Below the pieces are notes generated by a model. That model saw nothing but the letters and a program-made list of their open reading frames with translations, did no database searches and had not been told where the DNA came from. Both the position numbers and the translations under genes were made by a program. 64,000 nucleotides of DNA, taken from Sclerurus mexicanus. Taxonomy: Eukaryota; Chordata; Aves; Passeriformes; Furnariidae. Positions within the stretch are counted from its first letter, which is position 1; every line of letters starts with the position of its first letter. The stretch covers positions 1,887,900-1,951,899 of the forward strand of contig VWZF01004021.1 in NCBI GenBank assembly GCA_013396755.1. Reading direction: 5' to 3'. This document shows, one piece after another, positions 1-13,200 of this stretch.

Positions 1-3000
1 CTTTGTGCGGGAGCGGAGGGGGCGCCGAGACGGGAAAGCTTTGCTGTCCCTCGGGGAATCTCCGCTGTCCCTCGGGGAACCGCTTCTTCCATTGCTTTCC
101 CTTTCTCTTTCATCCTCGAGTAACTTTGTTCTTTCAATGACTCTCCTCCTTTCCTATCCCCACGCTTAGTATTGCAGATGTCAGTTCATGCCCTTCAGTG
201 CCTCTTTTTATCACTGTCCCCATTTAAGGAAAAAGGGGGTAATAATTGCTAGATTTCTGGACCATTAAGCATTTTGTGGAAGGAATTCTTGTTTTCCTGA
301 GTTTATAGAAAAAGAAAGAAAATCTGCTTCAGTGTGTCTGTGGAGCCAGCACCAATTTACTCTTTGACTGGAACCCCCGAACCCCCAGTCAGTCTTGAAA
401 GTTTCCTTGACAGATATTATCACTTATTTACTCATAAACCTTGCAAGATAAGGCCTATGGAAAAATGCATGTAGACCTTTCTTGCTTGCTACACAATATT
501 TATGGAGGGAATAGTTTAAGTCTTCGTTGATAGGCAGAAAACTAACCCAATGTTAATAGTTTTTCTTACTGTTTTTTAAATTTATTGGGAATTAGGAAGG
601 GTGAAAGGATGACAGACCTTTCAGGTGGCTTCCATCTCTCAGGGTGGTGATAGTGATTGAGCTGAAGCTTCTATTTAAATGGGTTGCTGGAAGCAGGATA
701 ATGAAATGCTTTAAATTTAAAAAAAAAAGGCACAAGTAAGACTTAAGTATTGCAATTTGATACATTCTCTGGCAGGGATCCAGGTCAGAACTTAAGACAA
801 AGGATGTGTTGTTTGTGTCTGATCAGGTACACAACCCAACAGGCAAATTCTGAGCTGATATCTATTTGTAATAGCTCAATAATGCCAGAATTACAGTGAT
901 TTACGTACAAATACAGCAAGCCTTGTTCATCATCTCTATGTGATTTGAAACTAAGTAAATACCCAGTTGTGCTGATAGCCCTGAGGCCAAAGTTTGCTCA
1001 GGCTGGCTGAGCTAGAGCAGTCCTGGTATAAATCAGGGCACTCATCTCTGCAGAGAGAAGCTTGTTATGTTGCTCCTTGTACAGTTAACAGAGGCACAGG
1101 GTGAGATTTGATTGCAGTCCATGCTGGTGCCCGAGATCTTTGGAAAACTCAGGGAATTGGTATGCCAGGGTTTCCATCTGACCCGAGTTATGCTGAGATA
1201 GACCCAGTGTAGCTGACCACAGCACTTTGCTCACTGGTCCCATTCTGATGGAGAGGGTGATTTACACCCAGCTAATTTTTGAACATACACTGAGTTTTGA
1301 GCATCGATTAATGATGTGCCAAAGAGATACGGCAACACAAAACCAGCCAAAAATGTGTTGGATGTGAGGCGTGTTGTGTTGCTTGCAGGAGGGAGCTCTG
1401 GAGGGGTGTGCAACCAGACTGCCACCCTTTGCTGTGAGCATCCCCCACACCATCAATGCCCCTATTGAACCGGGAGCGAGTTGGGAGGCAGAGCTTTGGC
1501 TCTACAGCAAAACTTGTACATCTTAATTAACTTTTTAAAAGTGAGTCAGCTCAAGTCAGTGAGAGGAGCTGAAAAGCATATAAGGAATGTTAACATTTGC
1601 AAGTGAACATGTAGGAGTGCTGTCCCCAAACCCACCCAGCTTTGTGGGCACTACGTGATGCTGGGGAGGGTCATGGCTATACCCATTGCGGGTAGCTGGG
1701 GCTGTATGTTAAGTCCTGCTCTTCTCAGCCTCTTCCCAAGGGCAGCCCCTCTCCCAGCAGCTCCCAGCTGCTGCTGCCAAGTGAGAGGCTTTGGCTGAAG
1801 CGGAACAATAGGCAGTTTTATCCTGGAGTCAGCATGGCTGGCTGGGAACGGCATGGCAGAGGTGATGAACTCCAACGAGGAGAGGGAAGAGTGTTGACAA
1901 ATTCATTTTAAGCCAGACTGGGCGAAGCACCAGAACATGCAATGCAGGGAGCAGCTACTACAGCCTGCCTGCAGGAATCATTGATAACATGGTCCCGAGG
2001 GGCAATTCTTCCATGCTGAGGAAAAACTGGGAAGAAGTTTTCCCCCATAAGTCAGGGAGGGAGCTGCAGTCCCAGGCAGGGAGGAGGGAGCGGGGCAGCT
2101 CACTGCTGTCCTGGAGGCACAAGGGTTTTCTTGGCAGGCTGCTCCTGGGGATATGGGGGAAGTGATCAAACAAGTCCTTCAGTAGCCAGGCTTGTCATGA
2201 TGAATATTAGAGGGATTGTCCACTGCCGTCAGCCAGACGCTGAACTCGAGGCAAGGTTTGGAATTTCGATGTAATTGAAACCATATTCCGGCACGGCGGG
2301 GCCGGGTGGCCAAGGTGGGCTGAGTCAGAGAGCACAGACGTCTCTCTGAGCGATGCTTTGGTGTGGAAGTTGCTGAGCCTGGGCCAGTTTGCACCAGCTG
2401 AAAGTTTGGCTTTGTGATTTCTCACTTCTTTTTTTTTCAGTAGATTCTTGCTCCTTGTCCCCCTGCCTTAAGTATAGAAAGTGAATGAGATGCTGTCACG
2501 CAGAAGCAAGCTACCATTACTGGGTATGGCAGTAACGGGGGAAATGATGAGCTGAGCCCCCCCAGGTCCCACAGGCCCTCTCTGTGCCCTCGGGGCAGGA
2601 CGAAGGTGCCAGGGCTGTGCGGGGTCAGATCTGCCTCCACAGGACCCCGCGGTGGCCACACCAACAAAGGCTCATTGAGGGCAGGCCAGGCTCCCGCAGG
2701 GGCTGGCACTGGAGCCAGCCAGCAGAGGGGAGACCCTCAGGTTAATTCATGCTAATGATGGGCAGGCTGGCTGGGTCTGGGTGCTGGTAAAAAGCAGCCA
2801 CAGCCGCAGGAGGACTTGGTGCTCGGGCTGCAAACTCTGCTTTTGTTAGTTTTGGTGGGCAAGGGGCAGCGTCTCGGTCAGACTCAGCGTGAGACAGGCT
2901 GCCGTCTGTTCTTCTGAACAGATCAACAAGACCTTTGCAGGAGCATCTCCAGGCCCCATCCAGAGTTTCATTTGTGCAAGTGAAAACTCTGCCTTGGACG

Positions 3001-4162
3001 GCACAGAGCGCTTCTGATGGGCTGCAGCGATGATTTATGTGTTTTGCTTAATTATTTGTTTTCCCTTCATCTGCTTGGCAGCCAATACTGCACAGACTTT
3101 TGGTGCTGCTGCTTCAACAGGGGCACGGTGTTGGTGGGAACATGGTTGGGGATCCAGCATCAGCTGAGCTGAGCATCCTCAGCTTGCTTGGGCATTTGCT
3201 GCACCTCTGCTCAATCTGCTCAAGCCCAGAGAGAGTCGATGGCCTTGCAACCCAGATCCAGAAATCACATCTTACATGCTGACTGTGTTGCCCACACTAG
3301 TGGCCAGGACTTCTGGCCACAAACCACAGAGATGGTGAGCCAGGCAGAGCAGGGAAATGCTGTGCTGGCCAAACCAGCAGCAAGAAAACTCCCAACTCCT
3401 GCTTGACCGCATCTTTGCTCACAGTGATGCCACTTCTTAGAAAGCTGAAAGGCTGCAGTCAGCTCCCAGCAAGGCTAAACATGTGTGGGACACCAACCAT
3501 CAGCTTCTCTGGGTGAGCAGGAGCTCTTGGGACCTTATGGGCTGATGCAGCGACTCTTGATCTGTGCTGCCATACCTGTTGGAACAGGGGAGGGCAGTGC
3601 CACTGCTCACTCTCCCTTCATCCAGCTCAGCATCCATGTCCAAAATCAGCTGAGTCTCTCATACAGCAAAAGTACCCATTCTGGTTTGGGTGCAAGTCTG
3701 TAGGCTGATAAACATCTGTCCTTTTTGATGTCCTGAACACTAAAGTGTTTTCTTTTGGGAATCTTTGGATTGTTGCATAACTTGCTCAGGTTTTAGCTGG
3801 GATCTCAAGTTTTAAGAAGCTGTTCCCCACATGAATGCTGACAAAAGTGTTATTTTTAACTTAATTTCTTTATATTTTGGTGAGAGATGGAACATGGGGG
3901 GAAAAAAAATCAGGAATTTGCACTCAGTGAAGAAAAAGATGCTGCGGCAGAGTGAAGAGAGATTTCTTGCACTGCTTGCTCCACTTCACGGTAGTCATTG
4001 CACACTCAAATCAAGTTGACTTGCAGCTCTCAAAGTTTCCTGCCTTGCAAGCCCAGCAGGGCTTTTGGGGCACTGTCATGTGGGGTCTGGCTCCGTGTTG
4101 GGGGCCAGCACTGAAAGGGGAGATGCTCACAGGACCCCCTTGTGCTTTGTCCTCACCTGCAG
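1..4162 (+). other. TGFBI: TGFBI intron 1 (3' part), no exon seen
   Basis: This stretch precedes the first visible coding exon and is inferred to be intron 1 of TGFBI. The first 80 bases are GC-rich with several CpGs, like the edge of a promoter CpG island, which suggests exon 1 lies a short distance upstream of base 1. I found no signal-peptide-like leucine-rich reading frame followed by a donor. It contains TGAGTCA (AP-1 type) heptamers at 1542 and 2321 and no recognisable transposon. Confidence 0.7.
43..79 (+). repeat. 21-bp tandem duplication near window start
   Basis: A 16-base core, GCTGTCCCTCGGGGAA, occurs at 43-58 and again at 64-79, giving a 21-bp period. It sits in the GC-rich first 80 bases, probably the downstream edge of the TGFBI promoter CpG island. 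Confidence 0.7.
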
Positions 4163-4261
4163 CCCCAACGTGTGCGCCGTGCAGAAGCTGATCGGCACGA
4201 ACAGGAAATACTTCACCAACTGCAAGCAGTGGTACCAGAGGAAGATCTGCGGGAAGTCCAC
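4163..4261 (+). CDS. TGFBI: TGFBI coding exon 2 (EMI domain, first part)
   Basis: The acceptor is CCTGCAG ending at 4162 and the donor is GTGAGT at 4262. The first base completes a codon from exon 1, then the frame reads PNVCAVQKLIGTNRKYF, matching the start of the TGFBI EMI module. Cysteines appear in NVC, TNC and KIC, the disulphide-forming residues expected of this domain. The exon ends after two bases of a Thr codon (phase 2). The local GC content is much higher than in the flanking introns. Confidence 0.96.
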
Positions 4262-7200
4262 GTGAGTACCTGAGGGCCACCCAGGGCTTCCCCAGAGACC
4301 TCACCATGGAGTTGGGTGCTGGCTGGGGGGAGCAAGTGGTGTGGCAGATGTGGGATGTGAGAGCCTGTGGTGTGTGTTTCACCTGCGTAGGTGTTAAGAA
4401 ATCTTTCAGCTTTTTACACCCCGAGAAATGTTTATGTTTTTCTCAAATGGCAAACACGAGCCTAAAACGTTTTGATGTTAAGAATGGAAAGTACCGTGTA
4501 AATACACACCCCGATGGTTTATTCTAATTGCATTTCTATATATGCTTATATAGCTCTCAGTGCTGTAATGAAGCGTGTGCCAGATGTTTTCTAGTACTTA
4601 GCCCTGTCTCTCTCTGTGCTAGGCTCAATGCTGCCTAGATTTAAGAAATAAAACAGGGGGAAAAAAGGCAACCCAGAACTGATGGATATTGGAGAGTGTG
4701 TAAAATTCATCTCCATCTGTTTGCTTTGGAAGGGAAAACAGAAATAAGGGGAAAGAAGTGTCAGCTTTAGCCAACACTCTCTGATGACTCCACCAGGAAA
4801 GTTAATCAGACTTGCAGGCCAATTCCACGTCTGAAATTGCAAACAATAATATTCAAGTAGCTGTTGCATAAAGTATCTGTGTAAGCAGCCTCGGGACATT
4901 CTTTTGAAAGATGCAGTCAGCAGATAATTAAGGTTGTGCATGCTTGACTGTCTGCCAGGCTGCAGAGCAGGAGCAGAGTCCTTTTCCTTGGTATAGTCCA
5001 AGCTGGGCTTTTGGACACGTCTGCTGGCCCACCCTCCAGCAGGGACCACCACAATACCCAGGACTGGTGCAAAGATGCGCTGAGCAGTCCCGGCTGTGGG
5101 GATCAGAGCTGTGGGCCAGGTGGGGTCCTGGTCCTGCAGGGTCAAAAACAGATAGAAAATCATCCTGAGTGTTTCTGTTGTGGTCCAGGGTAAGTTGCAA
5201 TTAGGTCTATAGGAACATGCTATTCTTTAGGGCAGGTTTGGTTGCCATCATTCGTTTAGCTGTGATGCCCGGCCATTGGGATTCCTTTCAGGTGTCTGAT
5301 GATGGTGTGGGGAGGAGGGAGACAAACCAGGAGTTGTCTCTGTGCACAGCTTTTGCCCTTTCATTGTACTTCCCATGAATTTGTCCTCAGAAGGAAAATT
5401 CTGTACTTCAGGAGGGTGTATTGCTGGATGTACCATGTAGATGACGTGCATCGTGGTTTTCCTTAGGTCCAATTGTCTTTACAGCAAAAACAGAATAAAA
5501 GAGGGGCAGTATTGTAAAATCCCCCTCCCCTTAATTCTACAAACTCAACAAATGTGGGAAGGCTTAACTTGGGTGCTTAGAGTTCAGGCTGTCATCTTGG
5601 CTGAATAATGGCTTTTTTTGACAGAAAGTGGACAGGATTATGGCATGACAATGTGGTATCATCAGTGCCTCTTCTGATAACAGAGTAGCTCAGTATGTCT
5701 CCAAAGAAAACATGACTCAGCTGTGGATGTGGGATGGCTTTGCTGCTGTCACCACTGAAAGGCAAAGAGCTCCAGCCACGGATTTCTTTAGCCCTAAAGC
5801 AAGTGAGAAACTAATCTCACATAACCCGAGTGTGCAGCTGTATTTGGCAGAGACAAACTCATGCACTTATCTCCAGAAGGAGGTGTAACAACTGGCATCT
5901 GGCAGAATTTCATGATTTCATTTGAGGAGGTGGGGTAACCCCTTCTACCTCATTTTCTCTGCTTTTACCCAAGTGTCTCATCCAATGATGTATCACTGAG
6001 AGAAAAGCACACAGAGCATTAACCTGCCTGTTAACCTATGAGATAATCCTTCCATTACCCATGGATTCGCTCCCTGTTCTTTGCTTTGCCTCATCTCCAC
6101 AATGGGTGTTATTGTCTTCTCTCCTCCTAGTCATTCTTGATCCTGGGCCCTAGTTTTTCCTTTGGCAGTGGTGGGGCAGAACAAAAGACGTGTGCCTTGA
6201 CTCAGATTTTCCAGAGGACCCTGGGACAGCTCTGATTACAAAGGTTTGCCGGTGATGGCTCCCACTGGACGTGGGGAGCCTGGCGTATGGAAGCAATCAG
6301 GAGTAATTTGGGCTATAAAGGACATGATGCATTGTGCTGCAGCACTCAAATTCCTACACCAGTGTCAGGCCCCTGATGCTCAGTGCCTCAGCACCCACGA
6401 GAGTAGGTGGGTACAGCTAATGGTGCTCAGCATGAACCCTCGAAACTGGCCCCTTGTGTAGGACTGAGCTGGTCCCTGAGAGGTTTTGAGAGCACCACAT
6501 GCTTTTAAATCCCAGAAAAAGCCGGGATTTGGCATGTTTATCAGCATATCAGGGTGGATCCAGCCTTTGCTTGGGATCTGTAGTCAGAAGACCTCTCCTG
6601 AAGCTTGTGCTTGGTCCTCCTGTTGGCAGAGGGACCTGCTCCTTCAGCCCTGGGCCAGTGGTGGAGCTGGATAAGCTTGGTCTTTTCTCTTCCTCAAAAG
6701 TTTTTGCCACCTGTGAGAAGAGCAGTCGTGGGGTTGGAGACACTTGACCCACCTCACCCAGTTCACACTTGCCCTGGCTGTTATCCTCCCTGTTTGCTCA
6801 GAGGGTCAGTGGTGCCACACATTGTATGGGTGCTGCAGGTGTACACACCTGGCTCTAGGAAGATAGTTTGGGCTTCTCTTCTTCTCCTGCTCTGAGCACT
6901 GTTTCAAACAGGTGGTGGGGAGGGAGGTCAGTGAGAGACCAGGGACTGCTGAGGAGCAAAGCTGAGTTCCTGCAGAGCAGAGAAGCTGCTGCAAGGCTGT
7001 AGCAGAACCTCCCTCCTTCTTGAGTGGTCACATCCTGCATCGGGAGGCTCAGAGCAACCGGAGCAGTGAGGAAAGCCAGCTTGAAAAAGGCAGATGTGCT
7101 TGGTCTTTAGTCTTGTCTCCAGGTGCATCACCTTTTGGTGGCTGCTCCAAGCTCATGGTGAGAGGGCTCAGTCACCTGGGGCACAGCTGTTAGAGAAACA

Positions 7201-10200
7201 AATAGGTTCCAACTCGGTGGGGAGACTTTGGAGGCTTCAGAGGCATCTTCTGGCCCATGGGGGTGGAGTGCTGGATGTGCACGATGGAAATTCCAACTCA
7301 TGCATCGGAAGAAGAATCCTACCTCTTTATCTGCCTTTTTCTTCTTTTTTTTTCCCCTTGTTTTTATCCTCTTTGCTGAAGTGTTGGCTCACACGGTTAA
7401 GGAGAAATTAGATGGAGGATTTCTGTACAGGTTTTATCTCTGGTGATGAAGTGAGATAAGGCAGTTGGCAAGAAGTCTGACACTGCTTTGATTTTAACGA
7501 GCACTGAAACAAGATTGCTTTGGTAATCAGGTAATTTTCCACTGCTGGTTATTCCAAACCCAAAGACATAGTTTATTTAGAGTATATTCTCAGCATTTTG
7601 ACTGTGTGTTTTATATTTTTCTTCCTTCATTATGCACTGGATTCATTCTTCCAGAGTTTGGGTTGCAATGGAACCTGTCCCCACACACTTCTTTGTCTTG
7701 AGAATGAAAAGACAACTTATAAATTTCGGGTTTGATTATTTTTTGAGGAATAACCCTTTCATATGTTCCCTTTTTTTTTTAATCTTTAAAATTAACTTTC
7801 CTTTTCATGTCTAATATACTTTCCTCATTTTAGGAAAAAAAAATTGCTCTCTGGCACTTATTTTACAAAAACAAAACATATGGGCTTTATTACAGGAAAT
7901 TATTACGAATGGATCTTTATTCACTAATATATGCCTAAGCTTATTTTTATTACCTTGAAAAATGCGCTTAAAATTTAATTTCAGCTCCTAAGAATGCAAC
8001 AGCAGCGTGACAGTGACTGATAAAACCGGGGAGCTTGCTTCTGCAGGCAGGCACAGGCGGACATTCAAGAAACGCAGCGTTTCAAAACCAGAGGGTGAAA
8101 AAGCTGTAGATTTAACTTGAAGTTACTCAGTGAGGAGGTCAGGAAATTGTGGTGGGAGGTGCTGCAGAGTGGATGACAAATGCTCTTTGTGTGAGGGCAG
8201 TGCTGATTAACCCACACCCTTGGCATCCTCTGTGTCCCGGTGTAGTGGGTTGTAGCCACTGAGAAGGCACCAGCGATGGGGATGGACTGGGCAGCTCCAA
8301 AGGCTTTTGTGCAGAGCTGGGAGGTGTGCAAGGGGAATCCTCCTCCTGTGACCCAGCTGGAGGAGGGTGTACACAAAGAGCAGCCTCCCTCCCTCTGGAG
8401 GATCAGGCAGCACTGGGTGACCTTCAGCCACAGCTGTGCTGCTGCTTCTTGTGGGCTGGAGGTGGCTGCAGGATGGATGGAGGATGCCCTGTGACCACCT
8501 TGAGCCATGCCTTTGGGTTGGGTGGTCTTGTGGCTTCCACGAAGTCCACCAGCCGTGGGAAGCCAAATGCCTGAAGCTGAAGCTGTGTTTTACAGTCCTC
8601 TGGCTCCTTGCAGGTGCCAACACTTGGCTGAGCACCTCTGTGGTCACCTGGCCCTTTGCAGCAGTTTTCTGGTACTCGGGATGGTGCTGTGACATGCTGG
8701 AGGTCACCTTCAAAGGGCAAGTGAGAGGGGGGTCTGAAGGAGTCGTGACTGGAGCTGGCCCCGTTACTGCCTTGGTGCTTCTTGCCGTCACCTTCCCTTT
8801 GTGCTAGAGATGCCAAAACCCCACTGAAAAGCAGTCACAGCATCACAGAATGGTTTGGGTAGGAAGGGACCTTCTGCTAGATCAGGTCCTTCCATCCCTT
8901 CCCAGTGTCCTCCCCTCCTGGCAGGAGCCTGGGGGCTGGGGCAGCCCTGAGCTGGTGTGCCGCAGGCTTTGTGTGCATCACCCTCCTGCCCCTTCAGAGC
9001 AGCTCGCTAATCTCCAACTGATCCATAAATGAGGCTTTTAAAGCCTATGTCGGCACTTGGGAATTATTTATGCTGAACTTTGGAATGATTTCTCTTTAAT
9101 CAGCTCTTCATCTTTGATTACGGGTCTGAACCGAGGGAACTGTCTAGACTGGATTTAGTTCCTAGGGTGAAAAAAAGGAAAATTGGAGGTAGGGGAGGGA
9201 AGTGGTGGGGGGAGAAAGTGTGTGTTTCCAATGAACACGAGACAGGGGGGCTGGGGAAAGTGGAGCAGCAGGGTGTTAAGATCTCCAGTAGTCAAAGGAA
9301 GGGATTGCTTTAGGCAAGCTCTTTCCCACATGGAATATATAATGTCTAGACAATCAGTCTGGGTTTGCTTTGTAATTCTCTTAGGAAACCGTGACACAGA
9401 ATTTATTTGCTTCTGTCACAGAAAAGCAGGTATTTGTTTCACTTTCTGGTTCTTAATTACCCTGAAGAATTCCCTCTTAAACCCCAGGCATTTCCACTGT
9501 TTGTTAACAGTGTTAAAATGATGACAAATATCTGAAGCTGGAGGATTTTCCTTTCTCTTTGAGTGAGTGTGCTGAGCCTGGGCGATACAGCATCCTACTT
9601 GCCTCAAGTCCACCGGGGAGCACAGAGGAAATGCTTGTGTTTGGGAGGAACACCTATTCCCTCGCTCCCTCAGCCCATCATCAGGTGGCCTTGCTCCTCT
9701 CACACCAAGCATAGAGCAATAATAAAAATAAATGGGCAACTTCTGGATTGATTTCCCCCCCCACCACTTTATTTTATTTTTCCCTGCTATTATCTAGCCA
9801 TGTTCTCTCAGATGACTTTTACTGAGGGTCTGCAAATCTGTGGGACAGCACTGAGTGCCCAGGATGGTGTCTGGGGGGAAGGGTTTGATCAGAGCAGCAG
9901 TTTGCCGCCAGCCAGAAGGGAATGCTGCACTGAGGGTGTCCACGTGGCTGAAGCTGTGCTGTGCTACTGCCTGGGGTGCCCATGGATGCACATGCCACCA
10001 CTGGTGAAGTTTCTCCTTGCAGGGCTTTTCCCAAGTCCTCGTGCCAAGTGCGTGCATCCAAGAGCAGGGTTGTCCTTTCCCTCCAGGTCTGTCTTGTGGA
10101 TTTTGCATAAGTAAGCAAATAATTTCTGGTGGTGGACAAGAATGGGGTGAAATGAGGGGGAAACACTTGGCTGGTTTGCTCAAGCAGCTGCTTCGGAGTT

Positions 10201-13200
10201 GCCCAAACAGTGATCAGATGTGACAGCATCAGTCAGCCAAGGAGATCCCCAAATCCCACGGGAAATGTGCCCAGATGAACCAGCACTGGCAGTCTTGATA
10301 GGTTATCTCTTGGCCCTGTGGAATCCGTTTTCGTCCACTGTTTGTACAAAGTCCCCTGCAAAGTGTGGTTTTGAAAAGAAATTGCGCCTGTTTTTGTTCT
10401 GTGGAGGAACTGGCAACATGCGGCCCCAAAGGAGATAAAAACTGCCGTTTGTCTTTTGTTCAAGTCTGTATTTCTAATGAAGAGTCTGCTTGGAAACATC
10501 CCCAAATCTGGATGCACCCAGAACTGTAGCAAATAGAGAAAAAGCAGTGAGACACCGTTGGTTAATCTGCCGTATCCATCTCTTATTCCAGAGTCATCAG
10601 TTATGAGTGCTGTCCTGGATATGAAAAAGTTCCCGGAGAAAAAGGCTGTCCAGCTGGTAAAAATATGTTTGACATTTTTTTAGACTCCTTAAAATTATAC
10701 AGCTGCCTAGTAAAGGGAAATGTTAGAAAATTGCTCAAAGTGGATTTGATTTTTGCAATTTGTGCACAATATTGCCATGAACAAGTCCAAAATGGACTCA
10801 GTGGAGCACCAGCCGAAGGCCAGATCAGCTCCAAAGCTTGCTAAGTGTTCCAGACAACTTAGAACCCTGGATATAATTAAACTTAACCAAGCATGGGAGG
10901 GCCATAGGGAACTACTTATTCCAGCAAGTCATATAGCTGTGTTGGAAATGCAGTGCAAAGGAATGAGAGAGTAACAGACAGCTCTGCCAACCTCTGCTCA
11001 CTTTTGTTTTCATAGAATCTCAGACTAGTCTGGTTTGGAAAGGAGCCTTAAAGGTAATCTCGTTGGCAGGAAGGCAGGAACGCCTTCCACTAGACCAGGG
11101 TGTTCCAAGCCCCATCAAACCTGGCCCTGAACATTTTGGCAAGCATGGGGTTAGCAAAGTTGCATTTAGGAGAAAATGAAGTTCAGCCACTGGTGGGGAT
11201 TGGGAGGCAATTAACTGGGTTTATTGAAGAAAGGCATATTGTGCTTTTGCTTTTTGAACGTTTCCCTCCACAAAAGTTTGATGCTGCTGGGCTGGTGCAG
11301 ATGGGTCAGTGGAGACGGAGCAGCACAGTCCAAGACCAAATCCCTAAAGCCTGAGTACAAAGACTGGGTGAAAGCAATCAGTATCTTTGCTTGTCTCAGC
11401 TCCCATCCATGTAAATCCAGAGTAAGCCCATTCAAACCTGCAGAGATGCAGTGGATTCTGGATTATGCCGATGTAATTGAGGGTGAAACTGCGATCAGAC
11501 ACCAGTCCCCTGATGTGCTTCATTTCCCCAAGCGTTCTCACCAGCAGCTCTCCTTTAATTCAGCCAGAAGGATGAATGATGTGTTGGGAACATGACCTTC
11601 TCTTCTTTCAGCGCTGCCGCTTTCCAACATCTACGAGACCCTGGGAGTGGTTGGCTCTGCCACCACACAGCTCTACTCCGACCGCTCCAACCTGAGGCCA
11701 GAAATTGAAGGACCTGGAAGTTTTACGATTTTTGCTCCCAGTAATGAGGCCTGGGCATCCTTGTCTGCTGTAAGATATAATTCCTCTGCTTGCTTCTCTT
11801 CCTCTGGCTCTCTGGAATGGAGGTCCAGCTCTGCAGGGGTCTGGATCCGGCCCCATCTGGCGGAATAGGTATAGTTCTGACAGAGGAAGGACTATGCATT
11901 TCCAAGATGGGTGTCACTGTACTAGTCTGTCAGCTCCAGAGATTCACTTCTGCAGGATCCCAGCACTGGAGAGATGTGGATGCCGTGGAAGGTTTCCCAT
12001 CCCTTTCAGTTTTTCTTACCTTGCCACTCTGATTGTTCTTACTCTATACAAATAGCCAGTCCCAACCAAAGCCCTGGTGACTCCCACATCAATGTGCCCC
12101 ATACTCAATTACATACAAATTTCCTTTACATTCATTTTGATTTTGTCACTCTGTGTCTTGTGACATTTCCACTCCTGAAGTGATATCGCTGCTGTCCTGC
12201 CAGTTCCCCCATCGCAGAGGAGATGTCATAACTGTACAACCCCTGTACAGCTACATCCCACATTTAAATCACCTGTCCATAAATATTTAAGAACTGTTGA
12301 GGCAACAAGGGGACATCTTTTTGGCTTTCCCCACTACTAAGCCTTACCCTTACCGTGCTGCTGCCGGGAAAGGTCTTTTCGTGTATTTGTCCTTGGCCCT
12401 GTTGCTTTACTGCTCGTTTCAGTGCAGTGATCCCACACTGGAGCTGTCATCATCCCTTTTTCTGCCAAGGATGGAGGGTGCCAGAGCTGTTAGCTGCCGC
12501 TGTAAGGCAAAAGCTTTGCGAGAGCTGAGCTCTCAGTTTGCACAGATGGTGTAAGGCTGAGTGCATCACTTAATGTTCACGCACACGCCCTCGCTTTGGA
12601 AGACCCGGGCTGCAGCCAGACCTCCTGGCCCTCTCGAACCGCTGGCTAATTGCACTCAGCGCTGAAAAGCTGCTTTTTCTGGTTTTCAGGAAACTCTGGA
12701 TTCTTTAGTCAGTAACGTTAACATTGAGCTGCTCAACGCCCTCCGCTACCACATGGTGGACAAACGGGTCCTCACGGATGATCTGAAACATGGGACAACG
12801 CTTAACTCCATGTACCAGAACCTGCCTATCCACATTCACCACTATCCCAACGGGGTAAGGCGTTCACAGAATCACAGAGTGGGTCAGGCTGGGAGGGGCC
12901 ACAGTGGATCAGCTGGTCCAACCTCCCTGCTCCAGCAGGGTCACCCCACATGGCACAGGATTGCATCCAGACAGTTCTTGAGTATCTCCAGTGAGGGACA
13001 CCCCACACCCTCTCTGAGGAATCTGTTCAGTGCCTGGTCGCTGCACAGGAAAGAAGTTCTTCCTTTGTATTAAATCTGTCCACGGTGGGCTTGTTTTTTG
13101 CCTGCCTCGCAGCTCCTACACCATCCTTGGACCTGCAGGACTCTGTAATGTATAGGTTGACAACTGTTGATTGAAGAGACGTATTTTGAAGGGATCTCAA

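Noticed and set aside
4591..5163. Minus-strand open frame of 190 codons in intron 2
   Set aside because: No domain, no splice context and no similarity to any family I know; consistent with chance.
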